From: Bacteroidota bacterium
GTDB taxonomy: Bacteria; Bacteroidota; Bacteroidia; Chitinophagales; Chitinophagaceae
DNA: 64,000 bases
Reading direction: 5' to 3'
Assembly: GCA_947452555.1 (NCBI GenBank)
Contig: CANGDH010000003.1
Span: 1-64,000, forward strand
The notes beneath the pieces were generated by a model. It ran no database searches. It saw only the letters and a program-made list of their open reading frames with translations, and was not told the DNA's origin. Positions 17,179 to 26,552 of the stretch are shown here, one piece after another. Each line of letters begins with the position of its first letter. Position 1 is the stretch's first letter. The position numbers and the translations under genes are program-made.

Positions 17179-17880
17179 ATGTCAACCAATTCAGTACTAG
17201 ATAATCCAATATGGAATGCGCTTAATACAGGCGACCTTATCAAAAATAAGGGAAATGAATTTGTCAGACATTTTGATAGTAATATAGCTCCCTTTATTGG
17301 AATGGCTAATTGGAAGGAGGATAGTCAAAAAAAAATAATTGAACTTAATCAACCTGACCGAGAATGGTTTTTATTAATTGCCGATACTTTACACTTTATT
17401 GAACAGTTAGAGTTACTTGTAACAATGCCTATCCATCAATTTGTTTGCAGCAACTTAAATACAGCACCTATTAAGGACAACCAAATTGAATTCATTCCTT
17501 TGAATGAAACGCATATCGAGGAGATGTTAGTATTAACTGCACTGACCAAGCCTGGTCCATTTTCCAAAGACACTATTCAATTTGGCAACTATCATGGAAT
17601 TTTTGAAAATGGCAAATTAGTAGCCATGGGGGGAGAAAGAATGCATGTTGCTAATTATACTGAAATTAGTGCCATATGTACACACCCTGATTCGCAAGGG
17701 AAAGGATATGCTGCAAGAATAACTCAGTTCTTGGCAGCTGCTATTATTGACAAGGGGCAGATTCCTTTTCTACATGCAAGAACCGACAATACTAAAGCCA
17801 TTGAAGTGTATAAAAGACTGGGGTTTGAATTAAGAACAACGGTAAATTTCTATATGTTTAAGCATAAAAAATTTAATTAA
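17179..17880 (+). CDS. GNAT-family N-acetyltransferase (FR47-like)
   Basis: 233 aa. The C-terminal half has the acetyl-CoA motif A (I-C-T-H-P-D-S-Q-G-K-G-Y-A) followed by motif B (L-H-A-R-T-D-N-T-K-A-I-E-V-Y-K-R-L-G-F-E). The N-terminal half is a degenerate GNAT fold, as in FR47-like proteins. Acceptor unknown. It lies 19 nt upstream of a second acetyltransferase gene, probably co-transcribed. Confidence 0.88.
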   Translation: MSTNSVLDNPIWNALNTGDLIKNKGNEFVRHFDSNIAPFIGMANWKEDSQKKIIELNQPDREWFLLIADTLHFIEQLELLVTMPIHQFVCSNLNTAPIKDNQIEFIPLNETHIEEMLVLTALTKPGPFSKDTIQFGNYHGIFENGKLVAMGGERMHVANYTEISAICTHPDSQGKGYAARITQFLAAAIIDKGQIPFLHARTDNTKAIEVYKRLGFELRTTVNFYMFKHKKFN

Positions 17881-17899
17881 TTTTACTCCAACATTTTTT

Positions 17900-18409
17900 A
17901 TGATAATAAGAGCAATAACACACAGTGATTTAATTCCACTACAAGCAATTAGTCGTCAGACTTTTTTTGAAACTTTTGCAGACTCCAATAGTGAGGAAAA
18001 TATGACTAAGTATTTGGACACTGCTTATGCAGCGGAAAAGCTTTCATTAGAAATGGCAAGTCCAAGTTCTGAATTTTACTTTGCAGAGATTGATGGTAAA
18101 GTAGTTGGGTATCTTAAAGTTAATTTTGGAGTTGCACAAACTGAATTAAAGGACAATAGTGCTTTGGAAATAGAAAGGATCTATGTGTTGAAGGAGTTTC
18201 ATGGCGCTAAAGTAGGACAAGCTTTATATCAGAAAGCACTTGAGATTGCAAAATCTCATAATGTAAATTACCTATGGCTAGGCGTTTGGGAAGAGAATCA
18301 TAGAGCGCTAAGCTTTTACAAGAAAAATGGCTTTGTTGAATTTGATAAACATCTTTTCACGCTGGGTGAAGACACGCAAACTGACTTAATGATGAAGTTG
18401 ATGTTATAG
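17900..18409 (+). CDS. GNAT-family N-acetyltransferase
   Basis: 169 aa with a complete GNAT fold: the strand V-V-G-Y-L-K-V-N, then L-E-I-E-R-I-Y-V-L-K-E-F-H-G-A-K-V-G-Q-A-L (motif A) and W-L-G-V-W-E-E-N-H-R-A-L-S-F-Y-K-K-N-G-F (motif B). This E-R-I-Y and W-L-G-V-W-E pattern is the one found in diamine acetyltransferase-like and PaiA-like proteins. Acceptor unknown. Confidence 0.9.
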   Translation: MIIRAITHSDLIPLQAISRQTFFETFADSNSEENMTKYLDTAYAAEKLSLEMASPSSEFYFAEIDGKVVGYLKVNFGVAQTELKDNSALEIERIYVLKEFHGAKVGQALYQKALEIAKSHNVNYLWLGVWEENHRALSFYKKNGFVEFDKHLFTLGEDTQTDLMMKLML

Positions 18410-18467
18410 TGTTGAAATTATTATGGTACTAAAATTATAAATTAGTACTAATAACGTGAATTAATAT

Positions 18468-20873
18468 TTAGTACTCCGAGCTAAATTTATTTTCTAACAT
18501 TTTTTCTTTCAATGCTGCCTTAAATGAATAAGCTAGGGTAATCATGAAAGCCCTGGTGTCAGATTTTTGAGCTCTGTAAATAGAGAATAAGTTGGTATTA
18601 CTATTATATCCACTTTTCAAAGTATTAAATGCATCTACTACAATAAAATTCATTCTAAAATTACTCTTACCTAATTTTTGTTGGAAAGCCAGGTCCACAT
18701 TATACAAGGAAAACATTTCACCTTGCGGAGTAGTTTTAGGGGAAATGTAATTTCCAATAATTTGTATTTTACTCCCCTTATTAAAACTAAAATTATTAAT
18801 CAATTTCCCATTCCAGTTCATGGAACTTTGTACAGCGTCTTCTAAAATATTAGCAGCATTTATTTTTTGTTGAAATAAAGTAGCACTTAAGTTGAAGTCA
18901 TAAAATTTAAATGGCTTTCCAATGAACATAGTTTCAATTCCGTAATTATCAGTGTTGCCAATATTCATAGGCATATTTAAAATAGCTCCAGTTGCTTGTT
19001 GCGTATAAAAAGAACGAATTGAGTTTACTGAATGTCTATAAAACAAGCTTGTTGTAGTAGTAAACTTATTAATTCCTTTATTGTAGGATAATTCGTATGC
19101 GTCAATAATTTCAGGCTTCAAATTAGGATTACCGCTATGGGGACTTAAAATATCTGTAATATCTACAAAAGGGTTTAGTTGTCCTAAATTGGGCCTGTTA
19201 ATTCTTTTACCATAACTTATTCTCAAACTTTCATTTTGATTAATTAGGTAAGCTAAATTAGCAGTAGGGAATAACTTCAAATAACTATTCGTAAAACGAG
19301 TACTTTGCGTAATAGTCTCCCCGTTATTATTTACTTGCTCTGCTCTTAGCCCTAATGCATAATTCCAATTAGGTGCATTAACGGCACCTCCAAATGCATC
19401 ATGATATTGAGCATAAACAGCTTGTACTTGTTCGTTAAAGTTGAAAACATTACTCGCTACAGTATTGGTGACATAAGCGTTATTCAGTTTGTCGGCGGTT
19501 AAGTAATCTGTTTTAATAGAACGAAAAACTCCTTTATACCCGGTTTCAAATACTCCATTTTGTGAAGTGGGTATGTAATAATCTAATATGGCATTTGACG
19601 TAATTCCAGTTTCATAATTATGTGTTCTTTGTGTTTGCAAAGTCCCTAAATTACTCAAATCCTCTTTTAAACTTTGTGTTAGGATATCTGTATTTTGACG
19701 TCCATTATCTATAGCACTTGTTAAGCTTGCGTTTAAAGTCTTTTTGGAATCTTTATATGTCTTTGCATAGTTGAATGCAAATTCACCCACTTTCACACGT
19801 TCGTATTCAAAAGAGTGCCTATCATTGGCACTAGCGAATCCATTATTTTGATTTCTAATTTTACTCAATAAATCTTCATCATTATCCTGACCCTCCATAT
19901 TCCCAATGGCTTCCAATGAAAAACTATTAAACTCATTGGCAGCATAGTCTATATTAAATTTCAAATTTTGTAATTGTTCAACCCGTTTGTCATTTCTATT
20001 TTGAATAATAGAATAGGAGTCAGGTAAATCAAAATTGGTCCTATTACTCTCAATCTTTCTTGTACGACCAGCAAATCTATTATCATAACCAAACCCAAAA
20101 TTAAATTTTCCCGCTTTATGATTTAAAATAAGGGAGCTATTTACTCTACCTTTTGAACCCATTCCTCCTCCTAATGCAATGGCTCCATTGGTTCCGGTTA
20201 ATTTATTTTTTTTAAGTTTGATATTAATTATGCCGCTTTCCGCATTGGCGTCATATTTGGAAGACCCGTTATTTATGATTTCAATACTTTCAATACTACT
20301 TGCTGGAATTTGGTCTGTATTTGATAATTTAGAATTTCTACCATTTATTAAAATCAAGGGGGTCTTGCCTCTTAAGGTAATTACGCCGTCATTGTCTACA
20401 GAAACGGTTGGTGTTACTTTTAACAAATCTGTTGCAGTACCCCCAATTTGAGTAATATTATTTGACGCGTTCACCACAAAACCTTCACTTGTTTTTTCAA
20501 TAAGTTTTTTTTGTGCGGACACTACTACTTCTGTCAATTTGCTATTGTCGGTCACCAATTCTAAATTGTTAAATGAAAATTCTTTTTTTGATTTTGTTAG
20601 AACAATTTTTTGTGAGAATGTCTGGTAACCTACTAATCTTATCTTCAAAATATAGGCACCCTCTACTAAATTGTTAAATGCAAAATGACCAAGAGAATCA
20701 CTTGCTTCAAAATGTAAAATTTTTAAAGAATCCGTCGCAGTAGAAAGCGTCACGGAAGCGAATTCAATTGCATGAAGTTTGTCTTTTATTGTTCCACTAA
20801 CCTTGCCATTATTTTGTGCGCTAATACTATTTTGAAAAATAAATAGGGATATAAACAGGATAATTCGATTCAT
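18468..20873 (-). CDS. TonB-dependent receptor-like outer-membrane protein (PF14905 barrel)
   Basis: 801 aa. After the signal peptide comes a CarboxypepD_reg-like domain (V-S-G-T-I-K-D, then L-R-L-V-G-Y-Q-T-F). Then comes a plug (T-D-L-L-K-V-T-P-T-V-S-V, I-T-L-R-G-K-T-P-L-I-L-I-N-G-R, I-E-S-I-E-I-I-N-N-G-S-S-K-Y-D-A) and an outer-membrane beta-barrel of the OMP_b-brl_3 type. These receptors import large or scarce nutrients with TonB-ExbBD. No SusD partner is next to it. Two 11-bp-spaced direct repeats lie upstream. Confidence 0.88.
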   Translation of the reverse strand: MNRIILFISLFIFQNSISAQNNGKVSGTIKDKLHAIEFASVTLSTATDSLKILHFEASDSLGHFAFNNLVEGAYILKIRLVGYQTFSQKIVLTKSKKEFSFNNLELVTDNSKLTEVVVSAQKKLIEKTSEGFVVNASNNITQIGGTATDLLKVTPTVSVDNDGVITLRGKTPLILINGRNSKLSNTDQIPASSIESIEIINNGSSKYDANAESGIINIKLKKNKLTGTNGAIALGGGMGSKGRVNSSLILNHKAGKFNFGFGYDNRFAGRTRKIESNRTNFDLPDSYSIIQNRNDKRVEQLQNLKFNIDYAANEFNSFSLEAIGNMEGQDNDEDLLSKIRNQNNGFASANDRHSFEYERVKVGEFAFNYAKTYKDSKKTLNASLTSAIDNGRQNTDILTQSLKEDLSNLGTLQTQRTHNYETGITSNAILDYYIPTSQNGVFETGYKGVFRSIKTDYLTADKLNNAYVTNTVASNVFNFNEQVQAVYAQYHDAFGGAVNAPNWNYALGLRAEQVNNNGETITQSTRFTNSYLKLFPTANLAYLINQNESLRISYGKRINRPNLGQLNPFVDITDILSPHSGNPNLKPEIIDAYELSYNKGINKFTTTTSLFYRHSVNSIRSFYTQQATGAILNMPMNIGNTDNYGIETMFIGKPFKFYDFNLSATLFQQKINAANILEDAVQSSMNWNGKLINNFSFNKGSKIQIIGNYISPKTTPQGEMFSLYNVDLAFQQKLGKSNFRMNFIVVDAFNTLKSGYNSNTNLFSIYRAQKSDTRAFMITLAYSFKAALKEKMLENKFSSEY

Positions 20874-20961
20874 GCTTCTTTCTTATAATTTGGGTACAAA
20901 TATCGTTAAATATTAGACCTTCCTTTTTATTAAAAGTTTAAATGGTAATAATATGCTTCTA

Positions 20962-20982
20962 TTAAGGTCATTTTAAGGTCAT
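20962..20982. repeat. Two direct repeats with 11-bp period
   Basis: TTAAGGTCAT at 20962-20971 and again at 20973-20982, one helical turn apart, in the divergent region between the receptor and the desaturase. Spacing of 11 bp is typical for tandem binding of OmpR/PhoB-type regulators. Nothing else is recognised in this 174-nt gap. Confidence 0.45.
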
Positions 20983-21047
20983 ATTTTAAACAGAATGTTT
21001 CTATTTGAATAAGCTGACTTAAATTGCAAGCCTATTATAAAAATCAT

Positions 21048-21788
21048 ATGGTAATTTTCTTCTTCTTAATATTTCATTGGTATCTTTCTTTATTCGGCCA
21101 AACCTTCTATTTACACCGTTATTCAGCGCATAAAATGTTTACTATGTCTCCTTTTTGGGAGAAATACTGGTATATATTTACCTGGCTGACTCAAGGTACT
21201 TCTTATCTTAACGCCCGTGCCTATGCTATACTCCATAGAATGCACCATGCATATAGTGATACCGAGAAAGACCCACATACTCCCCATTTTTTCAAGGAGG
21301 CATTTACAATGATGATGCATACGAGAAGAATTTACAATGGAGTGCTTACGGGGACATTGGAAATTGAGCCAAAGTTTGATAAGAATTTTCCAGTATATCC
21401 TATCATTGATAAAGTTGCAGACCACTTAGTAACTAGATTATTTTTTGCTGCCTTATATATCACATTTTATATATTTTTTGCAACACATTGGTGGATGTTC
21501 TTGTTATTGCCAATACACTTTCTGATTGGTCCAATTCAAGGAGCAGTGGTTAATTGGGCAGGACATAAATATGGCTATCGCAATTTTCCGGATGAAAAAG
21601 ATCAGTCTAAGAATACTTTGATATTTGACTTCTTAATGTTAGGTGAATTATTCCAAAACAATCATCATCATGCTGGTGCGCGTCCAAACTTTGCTGCAAA
21701 GTGGTGGGAGATTGATCCTGTTTATCCAATTATCAAGCTATTTGATAAAATCAAAATCATTAAGCTGGTTAATATTAAATCGCAATAA
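21048..21788 (+). CDS. Membrane fatty acid (acyl-CoA) desaturase
   Basis: 246 aa from the ATG at 21048 (a TTG at 21024 is less likely). All three histidine boxes of integral-membrane desaturases are present: H-R-Y-S-A-H, H-R-M-H-H and N-N-H-H-H. They are spread over four or more transmembrane helices. The length is normal for the short bacteroidetal form. The enzyme uses a di-iron centre and O2 to put a double bond into acyl chains, affecting membrane fluidity. Its end overlaps the convergent asparaginase-domain gene by 14 nt. Confidence 0.9.
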   Translation: MVIFFFLIFHWYLSLFGQTFYLHRYSAHKMFTMSPFWEKYWYIFTWLTQGTSYLNARAYAILHRMHHAYSDTEKDPHTPHFFKEAFTMMMHTRRIYNGVLTGTLEIEPKFDKNFPVYPIIDKVADHLVTRLFFAALYITFYIFFATHWWMFLLLPIHFLIGPIQGAVVNWAGHKYGYRNFPDEKDQSKNTLIFDFLMLGELFQNNHHHAGARPNFAAKWWEIDPVYPIIKLFDKIKIIKLVNIKSQ

Positions 21789-22266
21789 ACTCTCCTTTGT
21801 TGGTATTCTTTTTGACTTTACCAGCTTCAAAATATTTACCATTCATGGCAATATAAACGCCTATTGGCAATACTTGTACAAAAGCAAGTGCGCTTCCTAA
21901 ATTAAATAGTCCGTCAGAGCTTCCAAATTTATAAGGTACCATGGCGCCTGTTAATACAATAGTTTTACCTATACATGTTTTTTGTAAATACAAAGCAGTC
22001 TCGGTCATTGTATCTGTGCCATGTGTTATGACTATTTTGTCTGCGCTGCTTGTATTACAAGAATTAGCTATCAACTCTCTGTCTCCTACATTAAACTCTA
22101 AACTATCTTTCATCATTAAAGTTTCAGTGGACAATGCCAATCTGCTTCTACCTAGAAGTAACATTTCGTTCAAATGAGTCTCTTTAAAATAAAGGCTACC
22201 GTTTAACTCGTTATATTCTTTATCAAATGTACCACCCGTTATAAAAACCTTGATTTCGTTTTGCAT
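21775..22266 (-). CDS. Short asparaginase-domain protein
   Basis: 163 aa, equal to the N-terminal domain of L-asparaginases only. I-T-G-G-T-F-D-K-E-Y carries the first catalytic threonine and I-V-T-H-G-T-D-T-M-T-E-T-A the second (T-D pair). Full-length enzymes have about 330 residues. Stand-alone versions of this length are known in many bacteria, so this is not evidently a truncation. Activity is uncertain without the second domain. Confidence 0.78.
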   Translation of the reverse strand: MQNEIKVFITGGTFDKEYNELNGSLYFKETHLNEMLLLGRSRLALSTETLMMKDSLEFNVGDRELIANSCNTSSADKIVITHGTDTMTETALYLQKTCIGKTIVLTGAMVPYKFGSSDGLFNLGSALAFVQVLPIGVYIAMNGKYFEAGKVKKNTNKGEFIAI

Positions 22267-22368
22267 ACCTTCTTATTTGTAAATGTCGTCCATTGCATTT
22301 TAGAATACAATATGACCATTTTAAAAGTAAAGATAGATCAATTCGAAAAATAATTTTATTATTTAGAT

Positions 22369-22392
22369 ATTAATCGTAATTTTACGATTAAT
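22369..22392 (+). promoter_or_regulatory. ArsR operator
   Basis: Perfect inverted repeat: ATTAATCGTAA, a 2-nt centre, then TTACGATTAAT, ending directly at the arsR ATG (22393). Its position and symmetry fit an autoregulatory operator released by arsenite. Confidence 0.8.
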
Positions 22393-22725
22393 ATGAGAAC
22401 AAGTAAAACAACAGAGTATGCTACACAAGAGGTTTCGGTGGCAAAATACGCCAAAGCTTTATCACACCCAGCTAGGGTGGCAATTTTGAACCTATTAATA
22501 AAGAAGCAGGCTTGTATTTGTGGTGATATTGTGGAGGAGCTTCCTTTATCGCAAAGTACTGTTTCACAGCATTTAAAAGAATTGAAGGAAGTCGGATTAA
22601 TAAAAGGAGATATAGAAGGGGCTTCTGTATGTTACTGTGTGGATGAAAAAGAATGGAACAAAGCTAAAGCCCAATTGAATCAATTATTTGACAAATTGAA
22701 TATGATTAATACAAAGTGTTGTTGA
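22393..22725 (+). CDS. arsR: ArsR-type arsenite-responsive repressor
   Basis: 110 aa. The winged helix is [13 protein letters not shown], then [14 protein letters not shown]41-I-C43 lies in the position of the As(III)-binding cysteines, with another C-C pair at the C terminus (C109, C110). It binds the palindrome abutting its own start and should derepress the operon when arsenite binds. arsM follows 23 nt downstream. Confidence 0.93.
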   Translation: MRTSKTTEYATQEVSVAKYAKALSHPARVAILNLLIKKQACICGDIVEELPLSQSTVSQHLKELKEVGLIKGDIEGASVCYCVDEKEWNKAKAQLNQLFDKLNMINTKCC

Positions 22726-22748
22726 TTTTTAATTTAAAAATTTAAGTT

Positions 22749-23597
22749 ATGCAAACCGAGGAACAATTAAAAGAGATCGTAAGAAAAAAGTATAGCGAAA
22801 TTGCTTTACAGGACAAAGAGACCAATATGAGTTCTTGTTGCGGCGCAGGTGGATGTTCTACCGAAGTATATAATATCATGTCAGAGGACTATACCACATT
22901 GAATGGCTATAATGCAGAAGCCGATTTGGGCTTAGGTTGTGGAATGCCTACTCAATTTGCCAAAATACAAAAAGGGGATCTAGTGGTGGATTTAGGTAGT
23001 GGGGCAGGAAATGATTGTTTTATTGCAAGACATGAAACAGGAGAGACTGGGAAAGTAATCGGAATCGATTTCACGCCCGCTATGATTGACAAAGCTAGAC
23101 ATAATGCGGAAGTTAGAGGGTTTAATAATGTGGAATTTAGACAAGGAGATATTGAACATATGCCTATTACTGCTAATGTTGCAGACGTTATTGTTAGCAA
23201 CTGTGTATTGAACTTAGTGCCTAATAAGAATGCAGTTTTAAAAGATATTTATAGAGTATTAAAACCTGGCGGACATTTTAGTATTAGTGATGTTGTTTTA
23301 GTTGGCGCATTACCTGAAGGTTTAAGAAAGGATGCGGAAATGTATGCTGGCTGTGTTGCTGGTGCCATTCAAAAAGAAGTTTACTTGGAATTGATCCAGG
23401 CAAATGGCTTCGAAAATATTATTATTCAAAAAGAAAAGCCAATTGTCATTCCTAACGATATTTTAAAAAACTATTTAAGTCAATCAGAAATAGATGCTTT
23501 TACAACTGGCTCAACCGGAATATTTAGCATCACTGTTTTTGCTCAAAAGCCATTAACAGAAAAAGCAGCATGTGCTCCAGGTTCAGGTTGTTGTTAA
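22749..23597 (+). CDS. arsM: Arsenite S-adenosylmethionine methyltransferase
   Basis: 282 aa. Contains C-C-G-A-G-G-C near residues 30-36, G-L-G-C64-G-M-P-T, the SAM motif V-V-D-L-G-S-G-A-G-N-D-C, and later S-N-C-V-L-N-L and Y-A-G-C-V-A-G-A. These supply the conserved cysteines that bind As(III). It converts arsenite to methylated, volatile forms in the cytoplasm. The C terminus ends in a further C-x-P-G-S-G-C-C. Confidence 0.94.
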   Translation: MQTEEQLKEIVRKKYSEIALQDKETNMSSCCGAGGCSTEVYNIMSEDYTTLNGYNAEADLGLGCGMPTQFAKIQKGDLVVDLGSGAGNDCFIARHETGETGKVIGIDFTPAMIDKARHNAEVRGFNNVEFRQGDIEHMPITANVADVIVSNCVLNLVPNKNAVLKDIYRVLKPGGHFSISDVVLVGALPEGLRKDAEMYAGCVAGAIQKEVYLELIQANGFENIIIQKEKPIVIPNDILKNYLSQSEIDAFTTGSTGIFSITVFAQKPLTEKAACAPGSGCC

Positions 23598-23690
23598 TTT
23601 CAATTTTTTTAATAATTCATATTAATTTAGAATTAGTTTTTACTAATTAATTATAAAATTACTTAACCCGGATAATCTAAACCAATCTAC

Positions 23691-24767
23691 ATGTCAGTTA
23701 ATAATTGCGCGCCTGCAAATGAAAGAAAAAAGTTAAGTTTTTTAGACAGCTACTTAACCCTTTGGATATTTTTTGCAATGGCAATTGGAGTGTCTATTGG
23801 CTATTTTATACCATCCTCCGCTACATTTATTAATTCTTTTTCGCAAGGTAGTACCAATATACCATTGGCGATAGGTTTGATTTTAATGATGTATCCACCT
23901 TTTACTAAAGTCAGGTATGATCAATTAGGGAAAGTATTTAGAAATACTAAAGTTTTAGGTGCTTCTTTATTTATAAATTGGATTATTGGTCCAATCTTAA
24001 TGTTTGTATTGGCTATTATATTTCTACATAATTATCCAGAGTACATGGTAGGTGTTATTTTAATTGGATTAGCTAGGTGCATTGCTATGGTTATCGTTTG
24101 GAATGAATTAGCAGAGGGTAGCAGAGAATATGCTGCAGGTCTAGTCGCGCTAAATAGTATTTTTCAAGTATTATTATATAGTGTTTATGCATATGTATTT
24201 GTCACTGTACTTCCTCCATTATTTGGCATTACAGGCTCTCTAGTAAATATATCTATTGGACAAATTGCAACATCTGTATCTATTTATTTAGGCATACCAT
24301 TTGTTGCTGGTTTTTTATCAAGATACATTCTAATAAAGTTTAAAGGGGAAGCATGGTTTAATACAAAGTTTATTCCTGTAGTTTCTCCAATCACTTTGAT
24401 GGCATTATTGTTTACTATTATTGTTATGTTTAGTTTAAAGGGGCAATTAATTGTAAAAATTCCTTTTGACGTTATTCGTATTGCAATCCCATTAGTGATA
24501 TATTTTGCCATTATGTTCTTTGTAAGTTTTTTAATTGGCAAACGCATGGGCGCCGACTATGCAACGAATACTTCCATTGCATTTACTGCAGCGGGCAATA
24601 ATTTTGAATTGGCTATTGCGGTAGCAATTGGTGTATTTGGAATTAATAGTGGTCAGGCATTTGCGGGTGTAATTGGGCCATTGGTTGAAGTGCCTGCACT
24701 AATTATTTTAGTGAACGTTGCCTTTTGGTTAAGAGATAAATATTACCCAAATCCAATTGTTAAATAA
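23691..24767 (+). CDS. acr3: ACR3-family arsenite efflux permease
   Basis: 358 aa, ten predicted helices. [13 protein letters not shown] opens the protein; [18 protein letters not shown] contains the essential cysteine of ACR3 helix 4. [12 protein letters not shown] is the other family signature. It exports arsenite by proton exchange. The 93-nt gap before it contains a small 7-bp hairpin (23631-23648) that may tune expression. Confidence 0.95.
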   Translation: MSVNNCAPANERKKLSFLDSYLTLWIFFAMAIGVSIGYFIPSSATFINSFSQGSTNIPLAIGLILMMYPPFTKVRYDQLGKVFRNTKVLGASLFINWIIGPILMFVLAIIFLHNYPEYMVGVILIGLARCIAMVIVWNELAEGSREYAAGLVALNSIFQVLLYSVYAYVFVTVLPPLFGITGSLVNISIGQIATSVSIYLGIPFVAGFLSRYILIKFKGEAWFNTKFIPVVSPITLMALLFTIIVMFSLKGQLIVKIPFDVIRIAIPLVIYFAIMFFVSFLIGKRMGADYATNTSIAFTAAGNNFELAIAVAIGVFGINSGQAFAGVIGPLVEVPALIILVNVAFWLRDKYYPNPIVK

Positions 24768-24835
24768 GCATCATTTCTTAGTAAGCTTTATTTGATTATC
24801 AAAAATAGGTTTAATCGTTTTCAATAATCTATCTT

Positions 24836-25252
24836 ATGAAAAAAGTTTTAGTACTGTGCACCGGCAATAGCTGCCGAAGTCAAATAGCAGAAGGTTATTT
24901 AAAACAATTTGCTGAAGACAAGGCAGAAATATATAGCGCTGGTGTGGAAACACATGGTGTAAACCCAAGGGCTATTGAAACTATGAAAGCAGATGGAATT
25001 GATATAAGTGGACATACCTCTAACAATATATTAGAGTACAATAGTATTGATTTTGATTATGTGATCACTGTTTGTGATAATGCTAAAGAACGCTGTCCCT
25101 ATTTCCCAAGTAATGCTATTAAGTTTCATTACAATTTTCCAGACCCTGCTAAAGCAACTGGTACAGAACAGGCTATCCAAGCTGAATTTTCGATGGTCAG
25201 AGATCAAATCAAGCAATATTGTTCAAATTTTATTTCGGAGAATATTAAGTAA
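24836..25252 (+). CDS. arsC: Arsenate reductase, thioredoxin-coupled (low-molecular-weight PTP type)
   Basis: 138 aa. C8-T-G-N-S-C13-R-S is the phosphatase-type loop with the nucleophile; C80 and C87 (V-C-D-N-A-K-E-R-C-P) form the relay disulfide; F-P-D103-P supplies the acid. This is the complete set of the Staphylococcus-type enzyme, which is recycled by thioredoxin. It feeds arsenite to Acr3 and ArsM. Confidence 0.95.
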   Translation: MKKVLVLCTGNSCRSQIAEGYLKQFAEDKAEIYSAGVETHGVNPRAIETMKADGIDISGHTSNNILEYNSIDFDYVITVCDNAKERCPYFPSNAIKFHYNFPDPAKATGTEQAIQAEFSMVRDQIKQYCSNFISENIK

Positions 25253-25274
25253 ATTTGATCATATCAGTTATTGT

Positions 25275-26552
25275 ATGACCATACTTATTATCTCTATATT
25301 TGTTATAGGGTATCTTTTAATCACATTGGAACAAAGTTTAAAAGTAAACAAAGCCGCAACGGCATTGATCACTGCAGTGTTGTGTTGGACTGTTATCGCA
25401 ATCACTAGCAACGATATTAATCATGTAATTAGTTCATTATCAAAACATTTAAGTTCCATTAGTGAAATAGTATTCTTTTTGTTAGGGGCAATGACCATTG
25501 TAGAATTAATTGATGCGCATGACGGCTTTCAAAGCATTACTGACAAAATAAAGACAGCCAATACAACAAAATTAGTTTGGACGCTTTCTATTATCACTTT
25601 TTTCTTATCCTCGGTTCTTGATAATTTAACTACGACAATTGTCATGGTATCTATTTTAAATAAATTGATCCAGGATAAAAAAACGAAATGGTTACTACTT
25701 GGTTTAGTTATAATTTCCGCAAACGCTGGTGGAGCATGGTCGCCTATTGGAGACGTTACAACAACTATGTTATGGATTGGCGGGCAAATAACCCCTTTGA
25801 ATATTATTAAGGAAACATTTATTGCTAGCTTGGTTTGTATGATTATTCCTACGCTAATCATCAATCATCAAATAAAAGGGAATATTGAATTCATGGCAAA
25901 AGAAGATCAGTACTTGAACTTGAGTTTAATAGAACGCAATTTTATTTTATTTATTGGTATAGCTGCACTGTTATTTGTGCCATTATTTAAAACTATTACA
26001 CATTTGCCACCATACATGGGTATGTTATTAAGCTTAGGCGTGATTTGGGTTGTAACCGAGTTCATTCATAAAGGTAAGCAGGTGGATGCTAGGAAGAATT
26101 TATCTGTTAACGATGCGTTAAGAAAAATAGACACGGCAAGTATCTTATTTTTTCTAGGAATACTAATGAGTATCGCTTCCTTAGAATATATTGATGTATT
26201 ACCTCAACTAGCTAAAGCATTAGACAAGACCGCTGGGAATATCAATGTAGTTGCAATAAGTATTGGATTTCTTTCTTCTGTATTTGACAATGTACCCTTA
26301 GTAGCCGCATTACAAAGTATGTATGGGTTAGACAAATACCCGACTGACCATTATTTCTGGGAGTTATTGGCTTATTGTGCTGGCACAGGAGGCTCTTGTT
26401 TAATAATAGGCTCAGCTGCTGGTGTAGCAGTAATGGGTATAGAAAAGATTGACTTCTTCTGGTATTTGAAAAAAATTAGTTGGATTGCGGTTATTGGGTT
26501 TTTAAGTGGCGCCGCTATCTTTATAATTGAAAATGAAATTATTTTAAAATAA
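25275..26552 (+). CDS. nhaD: NhaD-type Na+/H+ antiporter
   Basis: 425 aa, about twelve helices, from the ATG at 25275. The frame is open further upstream but would overlap arsC. Family signatures: S-S-V-L-D-N-L-T-T-T-I-V-M, S-A-N-A-G-G-A-W-S-P-I-G-D-V-T-T-T-M-L-W, a second S-S-V-F-D-N-V-P-L-V-A and G-T-G-G-S-C-L-I-I-G-S-A-A-G-V-A. NhaD belongs to the ion-transporter superfamily with ArsB. It starts 22 nt after arsC, so it is part of the ars operon. It could supply cation or proton balance, or have been recruited for arsenite. Confidence 0.88.
   Translation: MTILIISIFVIGYLLITLEQSLKVNKAATALITAVLCWTVIAITSNDINHVISSLSKHLSSISEIVFFLLGAMTIVELIDAHDGFQSITDKIKTANTTKLVWTLSIITFFLSSVLDNLTTTIVMVSILNKLIQDKKTKWLLLGLVIISANAGGAWSPIGDVTTTMLWIGGQITPLNIIKETFIASLVCMIIPTLIINHQIKGNIEFMAKEDQYLNLSLIERNFILFIGIAALLFVPLFKTITHLPPYMGMLLSLGVIWVVTEFIHKGKQVDARKNLSVNDALRKIDTASILFFLGILMSIASLEYIDVLPQLAKALDKTAGNINVVAISIGFLSSVFDNVPLVAALQSMYGLDKYPTDHYFWELLAYCAGTGGSCLIIGSAAGVAVMGIEKIDFFWYLKKISWIAVIGFLSGAAIFIIENEIILK

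Noticed and set aside
21775..22266. Asparaginase gene as a truncated pseudogene
   Set aside because: Single-domain versions of the same length exist and both catalytic threonines are present, so truncation is not needed to explain it.
25074..25274. N-terminal extension of the NhaD frame
   Set aside because: It would overlap arsC out of frame by about 180 nt and lacks a membrane-protein start; the ATG at 25275 begins the first helix.
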